This document shows, one piece after another, positions 22,896 to 36,800 of a stretch of DNA of 64,000 nt (its first letter is position 1; every line of letters starts with the position of its first letter). The notes under the pieces are model-generated. The model was given only the letters and a program-made list of their open reading frames with translations, did not search any database and was not told where the DNA came from. A program made the translations under genes and the position numbers. Source of the DNA: Tetrahymena thermophila SB210 (Eukaryota; Ciliophora; Oligohymenophorea; Hymenostomatida; Tetrahymenidae); assembly GCF_000189635.1 (NCBI RefSeq), contig NW_002476512.1, forward strand, positions 930,001-994,000, in the 5' to 3' direction.

Positions 22896-25870
22896 ATTCA
22901 TTAATTTTTCAAGACTCACCTATTACCTCCTCTTTAATTTATTCAAAATTAAATTTAATTCTTAATTAAAAAAATGGATTGCTTTAATTATTTCAATAAT
23001 AAAAAGGAGACTCAAATTCTTGCACAAGTTGCAGTGGTTCATTATATTTGTATTAAAATTAATGTATAAGCACATGTCCTTCCAATACCTTTCCTATATA
23101 ATGTAAAATTGTTTAATTTTACTTAAATTAATATTTTTTATCAAAAGAAACTAATAACAATATTTGTTAACCATGTGATTAATCATGTGAAACTTGCAAT
23201 GGAGCTGGCAACAATAATTGCTTGAGTTGCATAGCCCAGGATTTATTTTATTAGCAAACCTCTAAAATGTGTGTATAAACATGCAATACTAATTAATATT
23301 AAAATAAAAGTAATTAAACATGTTCTTCTTGTAATTCTTCATGTGCCTCTTGTTCTGGTCCTAGTAATAAAAATTGTCTCTCTTGCTCTGGAAACACATT
23401 TTTATTTGAAAACTAGTGTATTACCTAATGTCCAGTAAACTATTATAACAATTCTAAAAATAACCAGTGTACTACATGTGACTCTACTTGTTTTACTTGC
23501 AATGGAAGTTCTTGTAATAATTTTTAATCCTGTTAATTACCTAGATATTTAGACCCTATTTAAAATTAATGTCTTACTACATGTAGTTAGAATTAATATC
23601 CTGATGCAAACTCTGTTTCATGCAAATAGTGTGATTCTAATTGTTAAACTTGTAATGGATCATCTGCATCTAATTGCTTAAGCTGCAAATAAGGTTAATA
23701 ATGATAACAAATTATTAAAAATTTTCAAAATTTTTTTATTTTTAAAAAGGATTATTTTTGCAAAATAATTAATGTGTATAAATATGTGATGGCTCTTATT
23801 ATCCTGATCCTCAAACTAATACTTGTTAAAAATGTCACTCTTCCTGCTAAACGTGTTCAGGATCTTCTTAATCTGAAGTAAATTATATTTGATGAATTAC
23901 CATTTAAATAATTTATTATATTTAAAAGTGTCTTAAATGTTAATCAAGTTTAATTTTTATAAACAAATCCTGTCTTTCAGATTTTCCAAATAACTACTTT
24001 ACTGATTAGTAGTAATAGGTCAAAAATTGTAAAGAATGTCATAAACATTGTAAGTTGGGATGTACAGGTCCTTTGGAGGAAGACTGTGATTCTATTAAAT
24101 ACCAATATCAAATAATACTTTATATTCTTACTTTTAAAAGTTTTACTTGACTTACTTCCTCCTTTTTTGGCTATATTTATGATAAAAAATAATCTAAAAT
24201 ATAAACCAATACTAATATTCCTGCTCCTTCGATTATTAGTGAAAAGGATTCCAAATTATTTTGATAGTAAAATGACAACTAATTTATGTAGGAAAATGAT
24301 AACAATCAAAAAAGCCAGGAAAAACCATAAATATAAAATCCAAAAGGGTCATTTGAATAGCAAAACACATAAAATTAATTAGTACTTAAGCATTGAATAG
24401 ATTTAGATTAAATGAAAAGAGTTGGAAATAGAAGACCTAGATAAAAATTTTACAAACATCATTTTTATGATAGATCTTAATAGACTTTTGAATGCTAATT
24501 ACCTTATTTCGATACAAATTAACTTTCTCATACTAAAACAGCAAGCTAATTAGTATCTACATAGAATAATTTTGTTAATCCTTCATTTATCTCTAATGGA
24601 AAAGTATTAAATAAAAGCGGGGTTTAAATTAAATTACATCCCGTCATTAAGTATAAGCCTAATCAAATATTTAAGTTTACCATAGTAAATATTTTATTTT
24701 AAACATTGAGTTTTCATTCAAACATTCAATTTAAAAAATAACAAAAAAATAAGATATTTTTACTTAAAAATATAAATTGAAACAAATAATAAACCCTTTT
24801 TACTTTAATGTAATACATTTCAATCATTTTTTAAAAAACTTAGTTAGGTAATGAATGGGTGTCTTTATTTTAGTTTAATGATACAGAAGCATCTAGATTT
24901 GTAAGAGCAACTTTAATATTTTTAAAATACTAAGCATTTTTCTTATCTACTGAATTTGTATATGAGGTAAATTTATCTATTGTTTAAAAACAATATTTAA
25001 TTAATAATATAAATAAATAGAACTTACAATTTATGATAATTTTTGCATTATTGTTCAGTTTAGTAGTTAAACAAACTTTTAAAATTATTCAATAAGCATT
25101 GGTTAGACTATCTTTTAAATTTATATCGACTATTGTATTTTTCTTCATAGCAATCTTAGGTATACATATCTATTTTTGGTTTTTACCTTAGCTTGAGTCT
25201 TTAAAATTTTTGAAGGATAGAATATGGAGTATTTATTATGGATCAGTTTTTCTCGTTGATTTCTTTATATTTTAATAATTACTAAGTTTATTTGAGTACA
25301 TCTTTGCTATTAAGTACATATATGCTTTATATAATGAAAGTAGTAGTGCTAAAATATACAAATTTTTAACTAACTTATATTTTGTATAAAAAATAAGGTG
25401 ATTAGCTATATATCTGTATCAATTTTAAACTAGAAATGTCTTTTTTTAACAAAGGAATGCGCATGCACAGTCAATAGTATACTTCATGTATGCATGAAAA
25501 TAGTTAATATAGTAAAAAATTTTTTAGAGCTTTAACTATTTGAGCAAATATTAAGTTTTAAAGTACCTATTATATTTAATAATAAACTATTTTTAATTGA
25601 AGATTAAATTTTAATAATTAAAAGAACTTCATTTTTAATAAAAATTAATAACCTAATTTATATTAATTAGATTATTAATTGGATTATCTAGCATAAATTT
25701 GGTAATAAATTCTATTTATTTTATCTCAGCTGATTTAACTACTATATACTGGCTCAGGAAATTAAACCAAAAAGTATTTTTGTTTCAATATTTTATAATT
25801 TTAAAATATTTATGAAGGGGTTTTAATAAACATATGTATTAGACAAATTTGATTTAATAAAAATTATAAA
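22896..25870. repeat. segmental duplication, copy A
   Basis: This segment closely matches 29943-33130. The match starts inside non-coding DNA (AATTCATT..AATTTTTCAAGACTC) just upstream of the DSNSC exon, runs through all downstream exons and introns, and continues past the stop into the 3' flank (TTTATGAAGGGGTT). Copy B carries an extra cysteine module of about 290 bp and is functional as the 3' half of gene 4; copy A is not. Confidence 0.85.
23007..25401 (+). pseudogene. 5'-truncated family copy with premature TGA
   Basis: The first recognisable exon starts at 23007 after an intron acceptor and reads GDSNSCTSCSGSLYLYQNQC. No signal peptide, no N-terminal domains and none of the earlier cysteine exons lie upstream. 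The remaining exons match gene 4 exons 10-15, including the membrane segments, and end in a TGA at 25399. Three signs of decay are visible. A TGA at 24262-24264 replaces the GGA that gene 4 has at the same place in the cytoplasmic loop. A conserved EC before the NYF motif is DF at about 23982. A stretch of the loop near 24395 is missing. It is the non-functional partner of the gene 4 3' half. Confidence 0.85.
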
Positions 25871-26806
25871 TTTTAAAACTGATGATTTTTATAACTATCG
25901 GCTAAACTTTCAAACCCCCCTCATCCCCCCTAATTAGGACTGTTTATAGGCATAAAAATTGTGCCCTTTAATAATAAAAATATTTCTTTGAAATATCTCT
26001 CCTAGTTTTGGATTTATGATACTTTTCCGAAGACTTTTTAAAGTAGGTATATGTACTTATTTCCCTTTATGTAAATAAATAATAAATAATCATTCATTAA
26101 TTTACTCCAGTAATAATAATTAATCAAAATCACTAAAATTGAATATTTCTGATTATTAAAGAGAGATTATTGTGTTTACTATATTTAGTCCTGAAATAGT
26201 ATAATTAGGTAAGATTTTAATACATAAATATCAAATAGCATTTCTCTGTCAAAGAGTAAATATCCTAACAAATAATTAGCATGATATTCAATAAAATATA
26301 TTATTCTTTATTTATCTAAAATAGATATTCTCACTAAATTTACTTAATGTTCAAGGAAAATACAATAAATAACAAAAGGATTTAACTTGATTCATAAAAC
26401 CCATTTTGTACATAGATTATGTTTTTCAAAATAATTATTTTAATAAATATTTAAATTTTTGGCTTTTAATAATAAATAAAATTATTACTAACCTATTTTA
26501 ATACAAAATTTATTGAAAATTAATTTATATATCTAATATATTTTTTTTGCAATAGTATAAATTATTTAACCATTATTACTTGGATTAATATAAATCGCAA
26601 TTTCATCAATTTTACCACTCATTTAAATGAATCCTTTTTTATTCATAAAAATGTAATATCTCCTTAAAATTTTAATTAGATGATATTGTATATTTGCTAA
26701 TATTAATTAATTTAAAAATAAAAGTTCATACTTGATAAAGTAATAAAAAAAGTAGAAGAAACATTTAATTTAATTTTGTTAAGGTTAATTTTTAAATTTT
26801 GTAAAA
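25402..26806. other. intergenic between truncated copy and gene 4
   Basis: The first about 470 bp are the duplicated 3' flank also found at 32772-33130. The rest, including two C-runs (25915-25920 and 25925-25930), is unassigned. No gene seen. Confidence 0.5.
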
Positions 26807-29800
26807 ATGATGACTACCAAATATACTTCACTCCTATAAATTCTTATTTTAATACATGTAGCTTGTGGAGGTATACTTTGTCTTTTTAATTCTCTTTTTA
26901 AGTTTATTCAACTAGGAAAATAACTTATTTTAAATTTATAGCTGAGTAGATTGTGGCATAGGAGTTGACTTCAAATTTCAATAGCTCTGGCGTTTAATGG
27001 GTTTCAAATAAAGTATCCTAATGCTAAACGACTGATTTTACAGAATTTTCAAACTAAAGTGTGATGGGATTTTTTGGATAAGGTGATACTACTTCTTCTA
27101 AAACATTTACAAATATTCCTCCTCATTGGAGTCTATCAATCAGATTTGACTTGATTCTTTATTAATCTTTAGATCCTAATGATTACATCTATGTTAAGAT
27201 TAATGGAAACACAGATACATATCAAAAATAGAGTGCTGGTGGTGGATAATTTTTATGCTTTCCATCAAACGGATGGAGGGATGAATTAGTCCTATACTAT
27301 TATAATATTACGCATTCAAGTTCTTCCATAACTGTAGCAATTCAATCTCAAACAGACGAAGCTATAAGTAATGAGGGTTATGGTTTTAAGAATTTTTATC
27401 TATATGTAGATACTTGTCATGACTCTTGCTTAACTTGTAGTGGTCCTACAGCAAATCAATGTCTAAAATGCCCACCTAATTCTACTTAAAGTGGAAATAC
27501 TTGCACATGCAGTCCGGGTTACTCTGCGTTAAGCAATTAATGCATTCTAACTTGTCAAGCAGGATACGTTAAAGATTCTACAGGTTAACTGTGTGTTTAA
27601 GATTTTTGTAGCACTTCTACATGTAATACTTGCTCAAGTGGTTTGTGTACATCTTGTAAATCAGGATTTTTTTTACTAAACGGATATTGTGTATCAAGCT
27701 GCCCATCATACTCTACATTAAATGGGTAGTAATGTTAAGATTTAAAATCTTTAACTAGCTGTAAATTCTATATTTTAATTTTTTATTTTTAATTAAAAAT
27801 CTAAATTTTAAGATGGAAACTATTTGCTGTAAACTATGTTTAATACATATTTTGGTGAGAGTGAAATTAAAGGCGCTGGCCTCACTACCTCAGGATTTTT
27901 AGGTTTTAATTCGAAATCTAGTAGGGCATTAACAACTGTTTGTAATGGTAAAACAATATTAGGTGGAGCATATTTAAGTTCACTGAATGCTTAGATTTCT
28001 AGTTCGTTTACTGGATTGTAAATTTCTAATATTTTACCAGTAAAATCTGATTTTTAATTAACTTTTTTTTAGATAACCTCACTGGTCTATTGCAATAGGA
28101 TATACTTTATATAAAATTGATTCATGGGATAATGAAAATGTTTAATTAATTGTAGATGGAAGTGCTTAGATTACAACAGTAAGAGGCTTAAGTGATGGGG
28201 GTGCAAATTTATGTGGAAGAGTATAATATAATGATTAAATAATCTACAATTTTAAAAATTTTACACATACAAGTACTTCGCTTAGCTTATAATTCAAAAC
28301 AAATTTAGACACAGAACCTTTTGATGAGTCATATGGTATAAGAGAGTTATTTGTGCTTGTTGATTATGTAAAAAAAATAAAATAACTAAATAAAATGCAT
28401 TTATTTTTATTATAATTTAAAATAAAGTGTTCCCCTAATTGTTTAGTCTGTGATGCTAAAGGATGTAGTAAATGTTCCTCCAGCTATTTTCTGTATAACC
28501 TTTAATGTGTATCTACATGCCCAGATGGATTTGCTACAGATTCAAATAAAATTTGTCAACCATGTGATTCTACATGCTTAACTTGCTCAACTCCTTGTAA
28601 ATTATTTTTTTAAAATAAAAAATAAATTCATTATTAAGTTTTCAAGATAAAAATTATTATTGGTCTTTATTTGTTGAATTAAAATAAGATAATCTTTTTT
28701 ATTTTAAAAAGAGAGCAACACTTCCTGCTTAACTTGTAAGACTAATACATATTTAAATCCAAATAAATCCTGTCTAAGCAATTGCCCTTCAAAATATTGG
28801 ACTGACCAGACTAATTGGAAATGTTAAGTATGTGATCCTACATGTTATAATTGTATAAGTCCTGGTAATAAATTTAATTTTATAATAATTTTAAATAAAA
28901 ATGAAAAAAACTATTCTTTGAATTAAATTTATTATTATTTCTTTGAGAGTATATTATAAATTCAAATTTAAATAGGAGATTAAAATTCATGTACAAGTTG
29001 CTCGGGTACTTTGTACTTATTTTCTAATTAGTGCATAAACACATGTCCTACTAATACGTTCTATTTAACATGTAAAAATTGTTTATTTTTGTTTTAAGTA
29101 ATAAAATTTTCAATAAATTAGAAACTAACAATAATATTTGTTAACCTTGTCATAATTCTTGCAAAACATGCGATGGGCCAAACAACAATAATTGTTAAAG
29201 TTGTTTAGCTCTAAGTTTATTTTAATAGAGCTCAAAAACATGTGTATCTTAGTGTAATCCAAATCAATACTAAAATAATTCAGATCCTAACAATTTAATT
29301 TGTTCTTCTTGCGATCCATCATGTGCAACATGTTCAGGTCCTAATAATAATAATTGTGTTACATGCACTGGAAGTTTATTCTTATATTAAAATTAATGTA
29401 TTTCTAACTGTCCTAAAAAGTATTATAATAATACTCAGAATAATTAGTGTACTTAGTGTGACTCTAGCTGCTATACATGCAATGGAATAGCTACTAATAA
29501 TTGTACATCTTGTTAATTACCTTTATATTTTGAACCTACATCAAATTAGTGTCTTTAAAATTGCAATTCAAATCAATATCCTGACACAAATTCTATCTCA
29601 TGTAAATAATGTGATAATTCCTGCTTAACATGTGATGGTCCATCTACTTCAAATTGTAAAAGCTGCATATAAGGTAATAAAATATTTTAACTTTTTAGCC
29701 TAACTATTAAAATAAAATAAAAATATTTTTTTAAAAGGACTATTTTTATAAAGTAAATAATGCTTATCTAAATGTGATGATTCCTATTTTGTCCTATCTT

Positions 29801-32771
29801 CTACTAATATTTGCTAAAAATGCGATGCAACATGCTACAACTGTTAAAGTCCTGGTAAATATTCAATTTTATTTTGAGGGAGGGTATTAGCAATAGTGGT
29901 CTTCAAAAACGAATGAAATTTATTTATTTTTCCATATATAAAAATTCATTAATTTTTCAAGACTCGCTTATTACCTCCGCTTTAATTAAATTAAAAATTA
30001 AATTTAATTCTTCATAAAAAAAATGAATTGCTTTAATTATTTCAATAATAAAAAGGAGACTCAAATTCTTGCACAAGTTGCAGTGGATCATTATATTTGT
30101 ATTAAAATTAATGCATAAGCACATGTCCTTCCAATACCTTTCCTATATTATGTAAAATTGTTTATTTTTTCTTAAATTAATATTTTTTTATCAAAGAAAC
30201 TAATAACAATATTTGTTAACCATGTGATTAATCATGTCAAACTTGCAATGGAGCTGGCAACAATAACTGCTTGAGCTGCTAAGCCCCAGATTTATTTTAT
30301 TAACAAACCTCTAAAATGTGTGTATAAACATGCAATACTAATTAATATTAAAATACAAGTAATTAAACATGTTCTTCTTGTGATCCTTCATGTGCCTCTT
30401 GTTCTGGTCCTAGTAATAAAAATTGTCTCTCTTGCTCTGGAAACACATTTTTATATCAAAACTAATGTATAGCCTAATGTCCAGTAAATTATTATAACAA
30501 TACTTAAAACAACTAGTGTAGTCCATGCGACTCTACATGCTATACGTGTAACGGGGCTAACAATAATAATTGTTTAAGCTGCAAAGCCCCTTACTTTTAT
30601 TAATAGGTCTCTAGTACATGTGTATCCAAATGCAATTTAGATTAATACTAAAATCAAATTAATTAAACATGTTCTTCTTGTGATCCATCGTGTGCCTCTT
30701 GTTCTGGTCCTACTAATAGCAACTGTCTCTCTTGCTCTGGTAACACATTTTTATTTGAAAACTAGTGTATTACCTAATGTCCAGTAAACTATTATAATAA
30801 TTCTAAAAATAACCAGTGTACTCCATGTGACTCTACTTGTTTTACGTGCTATGGAGGTTCTTCTAATAATTGTTAATCTTGTTAATTACCTAGATACTTA
30901 GACCCTGTTCAAAATTAATGTCTTACAACATGCAATTATAATTAATATCCTGATGCAAACTCTGTTTCATGTAAACAGTGTGATTCTAATTGCTAAACTT
31001 GTAATGGACCATCTACATCTAATTGCTTAAGCTGCAAATAAGGTAAATAAAATGATAAAATTCTACAAAATTTTATAAATTTTTTTATTTTTAAAAAGGA
31101 TTATTTTTGCAAAATAATTAATGTGTATAAATATGTGATGGTTCTTATTATCCTGACCCTTAAACTAACACTTGTTAAAAATGTGACTCTTCCTGCTAAA
31201 CGTGTTCTGGACCTTCTTAATCTGAAGTAATTTAAAATTGATGAATTACCATTTAAAAAATTTATTATTTTTAAAAGTGTCTTACATGTTAATCAAGTTT
31301 AATTCTTTTAAATAACTCCTGTCTTTCAGAGTGTCCACATAACTACTTTACTGATTAGTAGTAATAGGTCAAAAATTGTAAAGAATGTCATAAAAATTGT
31401 AAGTTGGGATGTACTGGTCCTTTGGAGGAAGACTGTGATTCTATTAAATACCAATATCAAATAATATTATATATTCTTACTTTTAAAAGTTTTACTTGGC
31501 TTACTTCCTCCTTTTTTGGCTATATTTATGATAAAAAATAATCTAAAATATAAACCGATACTAATTTTCCTGCTCCTTCAGTTATTAGTGAAAAGGATTC
31601 CAAATTATTTGGATAATAAAATGACGACTAATTTATGTAGGAAAATGACAATAATCAAAAAAACCAGTAAAAATCATAAATATAAAAGCGAAAAGAGTCT
31701 TTTGAACAAAGCACATAAAATTAATTAGCATCTTAAACATTGAATTTGTAATTTTAAATGAAAGTAGATTTAGATTAAATGAAAAGAGTAGGAAATAGAA
31801 GACCGAGATAAAAATTTTACAGACATCATTTTTATGATAGATCTTAATAGACTTTTGAATGCTAATTACCTTATTTTGATACAAATTAATTTTCTATTAC
31901 TAAAACAGGAAGCTAATTAGTACCTACATAGAATAATTTTGTTAACTCTTAACTTACCTCTTATCAAAAAGTATTAAATAAAAGCGGGGTTTAAATTAAA
32001 TTACCTCCCTTAATTAAGTATAAGCCTAATCAAATATTTAAGTTTACCATAGTAAATACTTTATTTAAAAAATTGAGTTTTTCATTCAAGTATTTAATTT
32101 AAAAAAATAACAAAAAAATAAGATATTTTTACTTAAAAATACAAATTGAAACAAATAATAAACCATTTTTACTTTAATAAAATAGACTTTAATAATTTTT
32201 TTATAAATTTAGTTAGGAAATGAATGGGTGTCATTATTTTAGTTTTATGATACAGAAGCATCTAGGTTTATAAGAGCAACTTTAATATTTTTAAAATACT
32301 AAGCATTTTTCTTATCTACTGAATTTGTATATGAGGTAAATTTATCTATTTGTTTAAAAACAATATTTAACTAATAATATAAATAAATAGAACTTACAAT
32401 TTATGATAATTTTTGCATTATTGTTCGGTTTAGTAGTTAAACAAACTTTTAAGATTATTCAATAAGTATTGGTTAGACGATCTTTTAAATTTATATCGAC
32501 CATTGTATTTTTTTTCATAGCAATCTTAGGTATACATATGTATTTTTGGTTTTTACCTCAGCTTGAGTCTTTAAAACTTTTGAAGGATAAAACATGGAGT
32601 ATTTATTATGGATCACTTTTTCTAGTTGATTTCTTCATATTTTAATAATTATTAAGCTTTTTTGAGTACATTTTTACTATTAAATACCTAAATGCCTTAC
32701 ATAATTAAAGTAGTAGTGCTAAAATATACAAATTTTTAGCTAACTAATATTTTGTATAAAAAATAAGGTGA
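26807..32771 (+). CDS. gene 4: chimeric, expanded cysteine-rich surface protein
   Basis: Fifteen exons: 26807-26870, 26942-27760, 27813-28017, 28073-28367, 28428-28596, 28712-28864, 28976-29071, 29122-29673, 29738-29854, 30056-30151, 30197-31042, 31099-31226, 31278-32051, 32213-32335, 32391-32771; 1605 codons plus TGA, frame intact throughout. The 5' part (exons 1-8) parallels gene 3. Exon 9 is a hybrid: it opens like a penultimate exon (GLFLQSKQC) but ends like an exon-6 module (CYNCQSPG) with a phase-1 donor. The module series then restarts with DSNSC (exon 10). Exons 10-15 lie in the segment duplicated from the pseudogene at 23 kb. Exon 11 holds one more cysteine module than the pseudogene. 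The C-terminal part has five hydrophobic segments and GNRRPRQKFYR..FYDR. It is a real open gene made by recombination; the function is inferred as for the others. Confidence 0.88.
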
Positions 32772-33130
32772 TTATATATTTTTACATATATGTATTTATT
32801 TTAAACTAGAAATGGATATATTTAACAAAGAATTAATTATTTTATTTTTTTATTATGTACTCTTAAGTAATTTAAACTGCATGTGCATGCGCAGTAAATA
32901 ATATACTTGCATGAAAATTGTTAGTTTAGTAAAAAAGGTTTAGAGCTTTAATTATTTGAGCAAATTTTAAGTATTAAAATAGATATTATAATTAATAAAA
33001 AAACAATTATTAAATGAGCTCAGGATATTAAACCAAAAAGTATTTTGTTTCAAAATTTTATCATTTTAATATATTTATGAAGGGGTTATAATAAATATAT
33101 GTATTAGACAGATTTAATTTAATAATAATT
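29943..33130. repeat. segmental duplication, copy B
   Basis: Counterpart of 22896-25870. Its left edge falls inside the 201-nt intron 29855-30055 of gene 4, so the left part of that intron is unique and the right part is shared. Its right edge lies about 360 bp beyond the stop of gene 4. The low divergence in both introns and exons indicates a recent event. Confidence 0.85.
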
Positions 33131-33870
33131 AGAATGAAAAAAAGCTAATATTATGAAGGATAACCTTTTTTTTCATACAGCAACACTAGTTTGATTTTAA
33201 TGATAAAAATTTTGATTGATTATTTTAATTAAATTCAACTTACTCTTTATTTTTAGAAAAAAATGAAAACAAATAATTTAATTAATTTCAATTTAATTAA
33301 CAAAAAGAAATTGTGGTAAAAAACTAAATATTTTTTTTTCTTCTTTAAAATATTGAGTTATTTTATAATAATTTTATAAAATTTAAGTAACTAATATATT
33401 TATTAAATCTATATTTGTTAAAGAAAGTTTAAAATCTTAATTACTACTATTTATTATTGTTCATTTATTTACTTTTATATAAATTAGCAGAAAAAAATAT
33501 GCTTTTTTTAAAAAATTGCTTACACATTTTTTAATTTAAAGACGCACAGAAAAAGAAAAATATCTTTTATAAAAAGATTACACTTCAATTATTTATCATT
33601 TTCCATAAATTAATTTAATTAAAATTGAAAACAAATTATTTTTTACAGTGTACTTGATTATTCAAAATTAAGTAATCTCTATTTATTTCAGAAATGATCT
33701 CAAAAAAAAAAAATCAAAGTTATTTTTAGGAATAATTAATTGGATAGGGTTTGTAGTAAAAAAGAAATACATGAACTAATTAATAAACACTTATTTTTAT
33801 TTTAAAATCAAAAAGTATTTAGAATTATAATAATATTTATTAGTAAATAATTTGTCATTTCTAAAACACT
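32772..33870. promoter_or_regulatory. intergenic and upstream region of gene 5
   Basis: 32772-33130 is duplicated 3' flank. From about 33228 the sequence matches the upstream regions of genes 6-8: one copy of a roughly 110-bp repeat (33228-33340, containing GAAATTGTGGTAAAAAACTA), then a conserved stretch ending in TTTGTCATTTCTAAAACACT immediately before the ATG at 33871. Conservation next to the start across four genes suggests promoter and 5' untranslated sequence. In a young array, though, it may simply be shared descent. Confidence 0.45.
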
Positions 33871-36800
33871 ATGAAAAATATTTAAATATTTTGGATAATA
33901 CTATTAATCAATACAGCTATTGGCGGTAAATACTTAAATTTTTTTTTTAAATTTATAATCTATTATTTATTAATGCAAAATTAAGCTGAAAAATTGGTAT
34001 TTTCAGATTTGAATTCAGTCTTTACAAGTAGCAATTGTGGATGGAATTTAGCTACAGTAACACAATGTGGAGCAACTGATTTAACAGAGTTTTCAAATTA
34101 AAGTGCTATGGGGTTTTTCGGTTTAGGCGCTACTACTTCTTCAAAAGTGTACACAGGTATACCGCCTCATTGGAGTCTTTCTGTCAGATTTGACCTAATA
34201 CTTTACTTAACTTTAGATCCCAATGATTTAATCTTAGTATAAATTGACTAAAATAGTTAAAATAATGATGGCTATACTAAAGATGCTTTTTATAATGGGT
34301 ATAAAACTTGTATTCCTTCAAATTAGTTTGGTGACGAATTAGTACTTTACTATAGAAACATAACACACACAGATTCAAATTTAAAAATTGTTATCTAATC
34401 TATTACAGATTAATCTATATCAGATGAAGGTTTTGGATTTAGAAATTTTTATATCTACGTTGATACTTGTCATGATTCCTGCTTAACTTGCAATGGACCT
34501 ACTGCAACTCAGTGTTTAACTTGCCCACCCAATTCTACTTAAAATGGAAATACCTGTACATGTATTTCTGGATATTATGCTCAGAATAATTCTTGCATAT
34601 AAACTTGTTAACCAGGTTTTATTTAAGATTCTACTGGAAAACTTTGTGTTTAGGATTTTTGCTACGCTATTCAATGCCAATCTTGCTAAAATGGTTTATG
34701 CACTTAATGTTAGCCTGGATTTTATTTATTAAATGGGTAGTGTCTAGCTAATTGTCCTTCTTTCTCTACATAAACTGGACAATAGTGTGTTGATTTGATA
34801 ACTTAAATAAATAGTAAACTTAATTTTATACATTTTTTACAAATAAAGAAGTAAATTTTTAATTGACTATATAGATGGAAGTTATTTATTGAAGAGTATG
34901 TTTAATACATATTTTAGTGAGAGTGAAATTGTAGGATCTGGCTTAACTACTTTTGGATTTTTAGGATTTATTAACACCTCTAGCAGAGCACTAACAACTG
35001 TATGTAATGGGTACAGTTTACTAGGTGGTGCCTATCTAAGTTCTCAAAATTCTTACATATAAAGAAAATTTACAGGATTGTAAATTATTAATTTAGTCAT
35101 TTATTTTTAAAATAAAAATTGTATTAATAAATATTAGGTAACCTCATTGGTAAGTGATTATTGGATACACTTTGTATAAAATAGATTCATGGAATAATGA
35201 AAATGTGCAATTAATTGTAGATGAAAATGTAATAGTTACTACATAAAGAAACATAAACGATGGAGTAGCAAATATATGTGGAAGAGTATCTATCAACGAT
35301 TAAATTATCAAAATTTAATAAACATTTACTCATGCTAGTTCTTCTCTTAGCTTATTAATAAAAAGTAATTTAAATAGTGATCCATTTACAGAATCTTATG
35401 GAATTAGAGAGCTCTATGTATTAGTTGATTATGTAAATTAAATTTAAGTTTTACATTTATTTAATTATTAATATTTTTAATAAAAGTGTTCTCCTAATTG
35501 TATAACTTGTAATGCTTAAGGTTGTATTAAATGCTAAAGTAACTATTATCTTTATAATTTTAAATGTAATACCGTTTGTCCAAGTGGTTATGCCCCCGAT
35601 TCAAATTAAGTTTGTCAACTTTGTGATCTCTCATGTTAAACTTGTTCAAAACCCTGTAAATTTATTTCTTTTTTAAAATTAAATTATAAACTATCATTTT
35701 AAACTTAAAATTTTTTAATAATTAATTCAAATAGAGGACAATACATCTTGTTTGAGTTGTAACCCTAATCATTATCTCAATCCAAATAAAACTTGTTAAA
35801 ATACATGTCCTTCTTCATATTGGAAAAACAACTCAAATTGGTAATGCTCAGCTTGCGATTCTACATGTTTTAACTGCTAAAGTCCAGGTATATTAAAACA
35901 AAATAAAAAAGGAAAAAATATAATTTAAAATATTATGTTTGTTTTATTTTTTCTTTTTTTATAGAAATAGAATATTAAAAATTTTAATATTATTAAAAGG
36001 TGATTCAAATTCATGTACAAGCTGCAGTGGCTACCGTTTTTTAACATCAAATAAGTGCTTAATAAATTGCCCTTCTAACACATTTCCAAATATATGTAAA
36101 TAAAATTTTTTTTTCTTTTTTATTAAATTTTTTATTAAAAGAAACGAATAACAATATTTGTTAACCATGTGATTCATCTTGCAAAACCTGTGACGGACCT
36201 AATAGTAACAACTGTTTAAGTTGTAATGCTCCATAATTTTTTTTGCAAAGCACTAAAACTTGTGTATTATCATGCAATCCAAATTAGTATAAAAACATTA
36301 GCAATCAAACATGTTCCTCTTGTGATTATTCATGCAGTACATGCTCAGGTCCCAGTTACACTAACTGTCTCTCCTGTTCAGGAAATACATTTTTATATCA
36401 AAATTAATGTATTGCAAATTGTCCTGTAAAATATTTTAATAATGCATCTAACAACTAGTGCACAGCCTGTGATTATACCTGTTAATAATGCAATGGTACT
36501 GCTCCTAATAATTGTCTTTCTTGCCAATTACCAAGATATTTTGATCCAACATCAAATTCATGCCTAATGACTTGCAATTCAAACCAATACCATGATTTAA
36601 ACTCTAACTTATGCAAGTAATGTGACTCTTTATGTTTAACTTGTAACGGACCATTAATATCAAACTGCACAAGCTGCAGATAAGGTAAATTAATAAAAAT
36701 TAATTATTTCATCACAGATTATCCTAATTTTTAAATGCGCTAATATTTTGATCTATAAAAAGGGTTGTTTTTACAAAATAATATATGTAAGCCAATATGT

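Noticed and set aside
22973..23010. ATG just upstream of the truncated copy as its own start
   Set aside because: It is out of frame with the cysteine exon that follows, and the corresponding position in gene 4 lies inside an intron.
23007..25401. Treating the 23-kb copy as a separate functional gene
   Set aside because: It has no 5' exons, a premature TGA at 24262 where gene 4 has GGA, and a lost conserved cysteine.
25915..25930. Two C6 runs as a telomere-like or chromosome-breakage signal
   Set aside because: They lack the CCCCAA period of Tetrahymena telomeres, and I did not see the chromosome breakage sequence anywhere in the window.
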